From Rhizobiaceae bacterium (lineage in GTDB: Bacteria; Pseudomonadota; Alphaproteobacteria; Rhizobiales; Rhizobiaceae): DNA of 9,015 nucleotides. Position numbers and translations under genes: made by a program. Positions 1 through 6,004 of this stretch are shown in pieces. Each line of letters starts with the position of its first letter. Within the stretch, counting starts at the first letter, position 1. Location: assembly GCA_016793565.1 (NCBI GenBank), contig JAEUMA010000078.1, positions 1 through 9,015 on the forward strand. Direction: 5' to 3'. Below the pieces are notes generated by a model. The model saw only the letters and a list, made by a program, of their open reading frames with translations. It was not told where the DNA came from and ran no database searches.

Positions 1-441
1 GGCCGCTATCTCGAAATCCGCAAGATGCGCATCGCGCTCGAAGGCCTCGCCACCGAGGAGGGCGCGGCCAACGCGACGCCGGAGGATATCGAGCGGCTCG
101 CGGACTGCCACAACCGTTTCGTGAAGGTCAGCCACGCGCGCGACAATTTCAACTCCATCCGCCTCAACCGCGAGTTCCATTTCGGCGTCTACAGGCTGTC
201 GGGAATGAAGATGCTGCTCAGCCAGATCGAGAACCTGTGGGTGTCGATGGGACCGATCCTGAAAGTGTACTACCGCGAAGCGGACGACCACTATCTCGGC
301 GCCGAGGAGCATGTGAACGTCATGCGCGCGCTCGCCAACCATGACGGCGTCGCCGCGCGCGAGGCGCTGGTGGGCGACATCGTGCGCGGCGGCGAAGGTA
401 TCCTCGCCTATCTCGGGGCCCGGCCGGCGGTCGCCGTATGA
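1..441 (+). CDS. GntR-family regulator, FCD ligand-binding domain (5'-truncated)
   Basis: The reading frame is open from base 1 and ends at TGA 439-441, leaving 146 C-terminal residues; the winged-helix DNA-binding domain lies outside the window. What remains is an all-helical FCD effector domain, starting in its first helix (YLEIRKMRIALEGLA) and including the NREFHFGVYRLSGM segment. His60 (window numbering) in the FH motif and His104 in EEHVNVMRAL fit the usual metal or ligand positions. The last His of classical FCD proteins appears to be Asp126. The domain is clearly paralogous to the regulator at 1780-2538: both share an FHF-VYR-SGM segment, a following LW--GP motif and a GG--I-YL C-terminus. 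Such proteins usually repress nearby catabolic genes and release DNA on binding a small carboxylic acid. It converges on the aminotransferase gene with a 13-base gap. The internal ATG at base 25 is not the true start. The effector is unknown. Confidence 0.88.
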   Translation, partial: GRYLEIRKMRIALEGLATEEGAANATPEDIERLADCHNRFVKVSHARDNFNSIRLNREFHFGVYRLSGMKMLLSQIENLWVSMGPILKVYYREADDHYLGAEEHVNVMRALANHDGVAAREALVGDIVRGGEGILAYLGARPAVAV

Positions 442-454
442 GAGGAGCCCGCCT

Positions 455-1756
455 TCAAGCCGCCGCCTTCCACCGCTTCAGAATATCCTCAATCAGGTTC
501 AGCGATCCGTCGATGATTTCCGGCGTGTGCGCCAGCGACAGATACATCCGCTTCAGCGGCAGCGGCTGGCTGATCAGGCGGTGTTCGATCATGGACCGCC
601 GGAACGCAAGATCCGTCGCGTCGTCATTGGCGAGCAGGTCGTCGTAGCGGCTGTAGGGCCCGGCGAAGAAATAGAGCAGGAAAACCGAGCCGAAACCTGC
701 GCTCTGCGCCTCCAGGCCGAGCCGCCCGGCGATGTCGTCAAGGCCGGCGCGCATACGCGCGCCAAGCTCGTTCAACCGCTCGTAAATACCCTGCCTTGAA
801 AGTTCGCCGATCGTAGCCTGCACCGCGGCGAGCGACGAAGGCGCTCCGTTGAAGGTTCCGCCCATGAAGACGGAGCCCTCCCCGGTTCGGCCCACGCGCT
901 CCATGATGTCGCGGCGGCCGGCGACGATGCCGACGGGATAGCCGGAGCCCGCCGCCTTGCCGAAGGTCGCCAGGTCCGGCGCGACTCCGCAGATCGATTG
1001 GTAGCCACCGAGCGCGTGGCGGAAGCCGGTTATGACCTCATCGAAGATCAGCACGACCCCGTGCTCGGTGGCGATGGTCCGCAGATCGGCAAGGAACTCG
1101 TGACGGGCAATCACGGAGCCGATGTTGTGGGCGATCGGCTCGATGATGATGGCTGCGACCTCGCCGGGGTTGTCGCGGATGAACGCCTCGACCGCGCCGG
1201 CGTCGTTATAGGGCAACACCGCGGTGTGGCGGGCCGTGTCCTCCAGGATCCCGGCGCAGAGCGGGTCGTAGCGGCCGATGCCTTCGGCCGACGACTGGAC
1301 GTTCATGGCCACGGCGTCGTGCCAGCCATGGTAGCCGCCCTGAAACTTGACGATCGTCTTGCGGCCCGTAGCGGCGCGGGCCAGCCGCAGCGCGTGGTAG
1401 GTCGCCTCCGAGCCGCTGTTGCAGAGCGCGACCAGCTCGGCGCAGGGAATGTGGCGGGCGATCGCCTCGCAGGTGTCGACCTCCAGTTCGGTGATGCCCG
1501 CGCCGATCAGGTCGATCTCCTGGCCCACCTCCGACACGCGCGCGGAAATAGCGGGATGGCAGTGGCCGAGGACGTTGGCTCCAAAGCCGCAGTGAAAGTC
1601 GGTGTAGCGAAGGTCGTTCGCGTCGTAGAGATACGGCCCGGAAGCGCGGCGGAACGCGATCGGGTGTCCCAGCCTGCGGCTCGGGCTGAGGTGCCCGCCG
1701 GCCATGACGCGGGCGGCGCGTGCGGCCAGTTCGCCATTGGCGTCGCGAATGCCCAT
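455..1756 (-). CDS. class III PLP aminotransferase, glutamate-1-semialdehyde-aminomutase-like
   Basis: This 433-residue protein is full length for the class III (fold type I) PLP family and resembles HemL-type aminomutases. The phosphate-binding NSGSEA motif is at residues 113-118, the GYHGWHD motif at 141-147, and the PLP-N1 aspartate is Asp239 in IFDEVITGFR. The Schiff-base lysine is Lys267 in ATFGKAAGSGYPVG, and FMGGTFNG follows near 298-304. ATG 1756 is preceded by a GGGGAGGGG Shine-Dalgarno. The gene is the last of the minus-strand operon, 23 bases after the regulator gene. A haem role is unlikely: alphaproteobacteria normally make 5-aminolevulinate by ALA synthase, and the gene sits with sugar-acid genes. 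Family members also include beta-amino-acid transaminases. I infer an amino-group transfer that feeds or drains the oxo-acid used by the adjacent kinase; the substrate cannot be read from the sequence. Confidence 0.92.
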   Translation of the reverse strand: MGIRDANGELAARAARVMAGGHLSPSRRLGHPIAFRRASGPYLYDANDLRYTDFHCGFGANVLGHCHPAISARVSEVGQEIDLIGAGITELEVDTCEAIARHIPCAELVALCNSGSEATYHALRLARAATGRKTIVKFQGGYHGWHDAVAMNVQSSAEGIGRYDPLCAGILEDTARHTAVLPYNDAGAVEAFIRDNPGEVAAIIIEPIAHNIGSVIARHEFLADLRTIATEHGVVLIFDEVITGFRHALGGYQSICGVAPDLATFGKAAGSGYPVGIVAGRRDIMERVGRTGEGSVFMGGTFNGAPSSLAAVQATIGELSRQGIYERLNELGARMRAGLDDIAGRLGLEAQSAGFGSVFLLYFFAGPYSRYDDLLANDDATDLAFRRSMIEHRLISQPLPLKRMYLSLAHTPEIIDGSLNLIEDILKRWKAAA

Positions 1757-1779
1757 GACTGCCCCTCCCCGATACGTCT

Positions 1780-2538
1780 TCAGGCCCTGCGCCGGCCGGA
1801 ACGGGCGGCCGGCTGTTCCTCGATCAGCGGCAATTCCTTGCCTTCGATCGCGGTCAGGTACTCGATGAAGTTGCGGCCACCTTCGATCAGATCCTGTTCG
1901 AACGCCCTGCGGACCGCCTCGCTGTCGCGCGCGCGGAGCGCATCCAGCACCGCGAGATGCTGGTGGCGGCCGTCATAGGTCGGATGACCGTGCGGATAGA
2001 GCAGCGTCAGAAGCGGTCCTACCTGTATCCAGAGCCGCTCGAGAATCTCGATCAGGTGCGGCATGCCGGACTTTCGATAGACATCGAAATGGAAATCGTA
2101 ATTCGCCTGCAGGGCAACGGGATAATCCTTGGTCCGCTCGGCATCCACGAACCGCTGATGTGTAGCGCACAGGGCCTCGACGAAGGCGTCGTCGATGTTG
2201 GGCAAAGCCTGCAGTGCCGCGTGGGGCTCCAGAAGCAGCCGGATATCGCGCAGTTCGAGATATTCCTTTAGATTCACGCGGCGGACGCGGATGTAGTAGC
2301 CCGGTTTCATTTCCAGCGCGCCGTCCTTGACGAGCTGGAACAATGCCTCTCGGACCGGCGTCTCGCTGGTGCCCAGCCGCTGGGCCAGATCCCGGATTTT
2401 GAGCCGTTCGCCGGGCTGAAAGTGCGCCGACATCAGCTGCTGCCTCAGCCTGAGATAGATTTGCGACGAGAGGCTCGCGCTCTGAATTCCTTCGATATCC
2501 TGCATGTCCAACCTCGTGCCCGACATCGCTCCCATCAA
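1780..2538 (-). CDS. GntR-family transcriptional regulator, FCD subfamily
   Basis: The protein has 252 residues, typical for FCD-type GntR regulators. The N-terminal winged helix spans about residues 23-86, with the helix-turn-helix at 48-70 (LAQRLGTSETPVREAL). An FCD domain follows from about 92 to 232. His150 in YDFHFDVY and His194 in HQHLAVLDAL fit conserved ligand or metal positions; Asp216 sits where the last His is often found. The C-terminal tail is basic (RSGRRRA). The start is uncertain: 2538 is TTG, directly followed by ATG 2535, and another ATG lies at 2526. A GGGAG lies 9 bases before the TTG. A GGAG only 2 bases before the 2526 ATG is too close to serve it, so TTG or ATG 2535 is favoured. 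The gene lies inside the operon, 54 bases after the aldolase gene, so it likely controls its own operon, probably as a sugar-acid-responsive repressor. The paralogue at bases 1-441 may sense a related compound. Confidence 0.93.
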   Translation of the reverse strand: MMGAMSGTRLDMQDIEGIQSASLSSQIYLRLRQQLMSAHFQPGERLKIRDLAQRLGTSETPVREALFQLVKDGALEMKPGYYIRVRRVNLKEYLELRDIRLLLEPHAALQALPNIDDAFVEALCATHQRFVDAERTKDYPVALQANYDFHFDVYRKSGMPHLIEILERLWIQVGPLLTLLYPHGHPTYDGRHQHLAVLDALRARDSEAVRRAFEQDLIEGGRNFIEYLTAIEGKELPLIEEQPAARSGRRRA

Positions 2539-2592
2539 CGCGAATCACTCCCGCAGCGCACCTCTGACATACAAAACGCGACGGGCACCATC

Positions 2593-3243
2593 TCAGCCGG
2601 GGACGCGGCCGGCGCCGTAGCTGCCGTATTTGCCGCGCACCCTGGCCATCTCTTCCGGGGGAAGCAGAACAGGCTCCCCCGCCTGCAACGCAAGAATGTA
2701 CTGGCGGGCCAGCGTTTCAAGCTTGATCGTCGCGTTGAACGCACCTTCGAGCGTCTTGCCCATCGCGATCATACCATGATTGGCGAGCAGGCAAGCGGTG
2801 CGTCCATCCAGAGCCTCCACCGCGGATGCGGCGAGGTCGGCGGTGCCGAAGGTGGCGTAGCGCGCGCAGCGTATGTCGTCGCCGCCAAAGCCGGCGACCA
2901 TGTAGTGAAATGCCGGGATCGGCTTGCGCAGACAGGAAAGCGCCACGCATGCGTCGGCGTGCGTATGCACCACGGCCTGGACATGCGGAAAGGCGCGCAG
3001 AATCTGCGTATGCATGTGCCACTCGCTGGAGGGCATGCCTTCGCCAATGACGGTTCCGTCATAGGTGATGCGGACGATCTCGTCCGGCGCGGTATTGCCG
3101 CTGTTGCCGCCGGTCGGCGTGATGAGAACACCATCGCCGTGGCGGCAGCTTACATTTCCGCTGCTGCCGTGGTTGAAGCCCTTTTCCTCGAGTCGAGCGA
3201 CGACCGAGAGGATCGCCACACGCAAGTCCTCGTTTCCGCTCAT
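2593..3243 (-). CDS. class II aldolase/adducin-family protein, FucA-like (possible 3-oxo-tetronate 4-phosphate decarboxylase)
   Basis: This 216-residue protein has the full zinc-dependent class II aldolase fold. GSSGNVS at 26-32 and TPTG at 42-45 form the phosphate-binding loops. Glu74 in PSSEWHMH is the catalytic acid/base position. His93 and His95 (HTHAD), with His156 (LLANHGM), are the zinc ligands. Tyr114 in HYMVAGFGG matches a conserved FucA tyrosine. Overall it looks closer to L-fuculose-1-phosphate aldolase than to textbook OtnC. Beside an OtnK-type kinase, however, the simplest role is to turn 3-oxo-tetronate 4-phosphate into dihydroxyacetone phosphate and CO2, a reaction known in this superfamily. 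Retro-aldol cleavage of another phosphorylated substrate is the alternative. It starts 3 bases after the kinase stop. Its Shine-Dalgarno GGAGGT (3251-3256) lies inside the last kinase codons, which points to translational coupling. It is presumably a cytosolic homotetramer, as in the family. Confidence 0.9.
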   Translation of the reverse strand: MSGNEDLRVAILSVVARLEEKGFNHGSSGNVSCRHGDGVLITPTGGNSGNTAPDEIVRITYDGTVIGEGMPSSEWHMHTQILRAFPHVQAVVHTHADACVALSCLRKPIPAFHYMVAGFGGDDIRCARYATFGTADLAASAVEALDGRTACLLANHGMIAMGKTLEGAFNATIKLETLARQYILALQAGEPVLLPPEEMARVRGKYGSYGAGRVPG

Positions 3244-3246
3244 CGT

Positions 3247-4524
3247 TCAGACCTCCGGATGTTTCATGGATTCCAGCGTCGGTAGGAACATGCCGACGGG
3301 GCCGAGTTTGCCGGACTTGAGGCAAAGCGCAACCGGATCAGCATCCTCGGTCACGGCGCGCGCCACGCCCGGCCCCTGATAGGCGCCTATGTGAAGCCGA
3401 TCGATGCCCAGCCGTTCGACGACCGTGCCGGATGTCTCGCCGCCTGCGACCAGGAAGCGGCGGACACCGGCGTCGCGCAGCGAGACGGCGAGTGCGCCGA
3501 GCACGTCCTCCGCAAACCGTGCGGCGCCGTCGCGGCCAAACCTGTCCTGGGCCCGGCGCACATCGTCCGGCGACGCGGAGGTGGCAATGGCGACCGGGCC
3601 TTCGCCCAGCCGGGCGAGCGTCCAGTGCAGCGCTTCGGCGAGCGCCTGGCCGACGCCTTCGGCCGAAGCGACATCGAGCCAGAGCACCGGACGCGCCGCC
3701 TCGAAGGCGCGCAACTGTTCCAGCGTGCGATCCGCACAGCTTCCCGCCAGCACGACGCCAGGCCCGGCGACGGCAGGCAGAGGGCGCCTCTCGCCTTCGC
3801 CAGACAACCAACCGCGCGCACGCCACAGATTCGGGTAGTGCTGCATGATTGGGGCGTTGCCGGTCATCACCCTCCAGTCGACGGTCAGCGCGGCGATTGC
3901 CGCCAGATCCTCGTCATAGATGGCATCGGCGACGAAGTGGCGAACGCCCTGCCCCGCCAGTTCCTCGACGAGGAGGCGCAATTTTTCACCGCCCTGGCGC
4001 ACCGAGGCGTGCGGCAACAAGCCGACCCGGCCGACAGTTTGCCTCTGCAACACGCGGACCAGGTTGGGGTCAGTCATCGGCGTCAGCGGATCAAAGCGCT
4101 TGGGAGAATCGGAAACCAGCTCGGTTCCCACGAACAGATGCCCGCTATAGACCGTGCGTCCGTTGACCGGCCCAGAAGGGCAGTAAGCAGTGAAGGAAGC
4201 GCCCGTCATATCCAGAAGCCGTTCGGCTACCGGGCCGATGTTGCCGCGGTCGGTGGAATCGAACGTGGCGCAATATTTGAAGAAAAGCTGCCGCACGCCC
4301 AACTCCAGAAGCGCATGCGCGGCGGCTTCGGACTTTGCGACCGCCTCCGCCGCCGGTATGACCCTAGTCTTTTGCGCCAGCACCATGGCAGGCGCGACGG
4401 GCATGCCTCGAAGGCTGTCGGGACGTGTCGCGAAACCCACGCCGACGCCGAGTGCGACCAGCATGGCTGCGGTCTCCATGCCGCCGGTCAGGTCGTCGGC
4501 CACGACGCCTACTATCGGTTGCAT
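3247..4524 (-). CDS. otnK: four-carbon acid sugar kinase (DUF1537), 3-oxo-tetronate kinase type
   Basis: The 425-residue product matches the length and architecture of OtnK kinases. The N-terminal substrate domain opens with GVVADDLTGG (residues 6-15) and contains YCATFDSTDRGNIGPV (84-99), PSGPVNGRTVYSGHLFVG (116-133) and DPLTPMTDPNLVRVLQ (145-160). All are close to known 3-oxo-tetronate kinases. The C-terminal nucleotide-binding domain has VLAGSC (258-263), the glycine-rich VAGGETSG (359-366) and LCLKSGKLG (400-408). The reaction is ATP-dependent phosphorylation of 3-oxo-tetronate at C4, in the cytosol, in threonate or erythronate breakdown. It is the first gene of the minus-strand operon, and the aldolase gene follows after 3 bases. 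Upstream is the divergent promoter region with a palindrome. The ribosome site is weak (AGGAT, about 9 bases before ATG 4524). Family assignment is firm; the 3-oxo-tetronate specificity is inferred from motif similarity. Confidence 0.9.
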   Translation of the reverse strand: MQPIVGVVADDLTGGMETAAMLVALGVGVGFATRPDSLRGMPVAPAMVLAQKTRVIPAAEAVAKSEAAAHALLELGVRQLFFKYCATFDSTDRGNIGPVAERLLDMTGASFTAYCPSGPVNGRTVYSGHLFVGTELVSDSPKRFDPLTPMTDPNLVRVLQRQTVGRVGLLPHASVRQGGEKLRLLVEELAGQGVRHFVADAIYDEDLAAIAALTVDWRVMTGNAPIMQHYPNLWRARGWLSGEGERRPLPAVAGPGVVLAGSCADRTLEQLRAFEAARPVLWLDVASAEGVGQALAEALHWTLARLGEGPVAIATSASPDDVRRAQDRFGRDGAARFAEDVLGALAVSLRDAGVRRFLVAGGETSGTVVERLGIDRLHIGAYQGPGVARAVTEDADPVALCLKSGKLGPVGMFLPTLESMKHPEV

Positions 4525-4591
4525 CGCTCATCTATCCTGCAGCTATGCGGCAAGGCCTCGCTCCGGGCAGTGGCACAACCTTGCAAGCAAG

Positions 4592-4608
4592 TGATACATG
4601 ATATATCA
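4592..4608. promoter_or_regulatory. candidate FCD/GntR operator
   Basis: The sequence TGATACATGATATATCA contains a perfect 10-base palindrome, TGATATATCA (4599-4608). It can also be read as TGATA, 7 bases, TATCA. FCD-subfamily GntR regulators commonly bind short AT-rich palindromes of this size, and a regulator gene lies in the operon transcribed from this region. The site overlaps the tentative plus-strand promoter, so bound protein could repress both directions. Identity as an operator is inferred from position and symmetry. Confidence 0.5.
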
Positions 4609-4674
4609 AACTTCGCAATGCTGTTTCGCGGCAAACCCCGGACGAATCCGATTAGAATGCTGGCGGCTGGCGGG

Positions 4675-4681
4675 AAGGAGG
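4675..4681 (+). promoter_or_regulatory. Shine-Dalgarno site that fixes the start of the second aminotransferase
   Basis: AAGGAGG lies 5 bases before ATG 4687. It shows that the aminotransferase starts there, although the same frame stays open upstream to 3391 through DNA that codes for the kinase on the other strand. Confidence 0.85.
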
Positions 4682-4686
4682 CACGA

Positions 4687-5913
4687 ATGGACCAGAAGGC
4701 TGCAAACACGGACCTTGCCCTGCGCACACGTGCGACGCGCGTGATTCCAGGTGGCATGTGGGGCCACCAGAACGCGGCACGGCTGCCGAAGGGCTACCCG
4801 CAATACTTCTCCCGTGCGGAGGGATGCCGCACCTGGGACGCGGACGGCCGCGAATACATTGACTTCATCTGCGGCTGGGGTCCGACGATCCTGGGCTACA
4901 ACGATGTGGACGTGGAGGCCGCTGCGGCGGATCAGCGTGCGCGCGGCGATGCCATGAACGGGCCCAGCGAAAGGCTGGTGGAACTGGCCGAACTGCTGGT
5001 GGAGACGGTCCCTCACGCGGACTGGGCGATGTTCTCGAAGAACGGAACGGACGCCACTACCGCCTGCGTCACTATCGCCCGCGCTGGCACCGGTCGCCGC
5101 AAAGTGTTGGTTGCGCGCGGCGCTTATCACGGCGCCATTCCCTGGTGCACTCCCTCGGTCGCCGGTGTGACCGAAGAGGATCGGGCTCACCTGATACAAT
5201 ACGACTACAACGATGCCGCCAGTCTGGAGGCGGCGGTCGACCAGGCCGGCAACGATCTGGCGGCGATCCTGGTGTCGGCCTTCAAGCACGATCTCGGCAA
5301 GGAACATGCCTTGCCCACGCGCGCATTCGCGACACGGGCGCGGGCGCTCGCCGACCTGACGGGCGCAGCCTTGATCGTCGACGACGTGCGGGCGGGGTTT
5401 CGACTGCACATGGGGGGCAGCTGGGAACTGGTCGGAGTACGGCCGGATCTCGCCGCCTGGAGCAAGGCGATCGCCAACGGCTACGCGCTTGCGGCGGTGA
5501 CTGGTAACGACCGCTTTCGCGAGGCCGCCACCAAGATTTTCACGACCGGCTCGTTTTGGACCGCGGCCGTTTCCATGGCGGCGGCAGTCGCAACCATCGA
5601 AAAGCTGAAAAAGACCGGCGGCATCGATACGATGGTGGCCATGGGTCAGCGCCTGCGCGACGGCATCGACCGGCAGGCAAGCCGGCACGGCCTGGCGGTG
5701 CGGCAGAGCGGTCCGGTGCAGATGCCCGTCATCCTGTTCGACGACGATGCCGATCGCCGCCTGGGTAATGCGTTCTGCCTCGAACTTCTGGCGCGTGGAG
5801 TTTACATGCATCCCACGCACACGATGTTCCTGTGCGCCGCGCATACCGTCGCCGACATAGACCAGACCCTCGCGGCAAGCGACGAAGCGCTGGCGACGGT
5901 CGCCAGGCTCTGA
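4687..5913 (+). CDS. class III PLP aminotransferase, divergent GSA-aminomutase-like
   Basis: The product has 408 residues and is complete for the class III family. VIPGGMWGHQN (19-29) resembles the aminomutase N-terminus. KNGTDATTACVTIARAGTGRRKV (118-140 region) replaces the usual SGSEA-type phosphate loop, and GAYHG is at 145-149. The PLP-N1 aspartate is Asp232 in IVDDVRAGFR, where most relatives have DEV. The Schiff-base lysine is Lys260 in LAAWSKAIANGYALA. TTGSFW (286-291) is in the position of the family's GGT motif. The start is set by a strong Shine-Dalgarno. The gene is transcribed away from the kinase operon and shares its regulatory region, so co-regulation is likely. It is not a recent duplicate of the aminotransferase at 455-1756: the active-site motifs differ clearly. 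It could act on a different amino donor or on a hydroxylated amino acid. The substrate is unknown. It converges on the phosphomutase gene. Confidence 0.9.
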   Translation: MDQKAANTDLALRTRATRVIPGGMWGHQNAARLPKGYPQYFSRAEGCRTWDADGREYIDFICGWGPTILGYNDVDVEAAAADQRARGDAMNGPSERLVELAELLVETVPHADWAMFSKNGTDATTACVTIARAGTGRRKVLVARGAYHGAIPWCTPSVAGVTEEDRAHLIQYDYNDAASLEAAVDQAGNDLAAILVSAFKHDLGKEHALPTRAFATRARALADLTGAALIVDDVRAGFRLHMGGSWELVGVRPDLAAWSKAIANGYALAAVTGNDRFREAATKIFTTGSFWTAAVSMAAAVATIEKLKKTGGIDTMVAMGQRLRDGIDRQASRHGLAVRQSGPVQMPVILFDDDADRRLGNAFCLELLARGVYMHPTHTMFLCAAHTVADIDQTLAASDEALATVARL

Positions 5914-5933
5914 ACTTCTCTGCCCACGCTCCT

Positions 5934-5964
5934 AGTGGTTGGCGGACTACGATCGCCGACCACT
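5934..5964. terminator. hairpin between convergent genes, possible terminator
   Basis: AGTGGTTGGCG (5934-5944) pairs with CGCCGACCACT (5954-5964) around a 9-base loop. The stem has 11 pairs, one of them a G-U wobble in plus-strand RNA, which becomes an A-C mismatch on the minus strand. This favours a plus-strand RNA, so it may end the aminotransferase transcript, which stops 20 bases upstream. No run of T follows on either strand, so it is not a classical intrinsic terminator. Confidence 0.5.
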
Positions 5965-6004
5965 CGGGATGCCGGCCGTCGATTTCCGGTAGCTTGGCGC
6001 TGGT

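Larger units (their letters stand above)
4525..4686. promoter_or_regulatory. divergent intergenic promoter region between kinase operon and second aminotransferase
   Basis: These 162 bases separate two genes transcribed away from each other, so both promoters must lie here unless transcription enters from outside. The middle part (about 4581-4625) is richer in A and T than its surroundings and carries the palindrome listed separately. On the plus strand, TTGCAA (4581-4586) and TATCAA (4604-4609) with 17-base spacing could be weak -35 and -10 boxes overlapping that palindrome. This reading is tentative. No small ORF or RNA gene was recognised. Confidence 0.6.

Noticed and set aside
455..1756. 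Annotation as hemL for tetrapyrrole synthesis.
   Set aside because: The fold matches, but the operon is catabolic and alphaproteobacteria normally use ALA synthase. Substrate identity cannot be claimed from fold similarity.
998..1978. A 326-codon plus-strand ORF over the first aminotransferase and the regulator end.
   Set aside because: It mirrors well-supported minus-strand genes, gives a low-complexity Val/Ala/Arg/Asp protein and lacks a convincing ribosome site.
3391..4686. A 432-codon open extension upstream of, and in frame with, the second aminotransferase, antisense to the kinase gene.
   Set aside because: The kinase on the minus strand is a clear family match over this stretch. The plus-strand translation is rich in Arg, Ala and Gln and has no recognisable domain. 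A strong Shine-Dalgarno marks ATG 4687. It is an effect of high GC content.
4606..5844. A 412-codon minus-strand ORF opposite the second aminotransferase.
   Set aside because: The plus strand carries PLP motifs in order and a good start. The antisense product shows no known domain and is rich in His, Arg and Gly in the way typical of a shadow frame.
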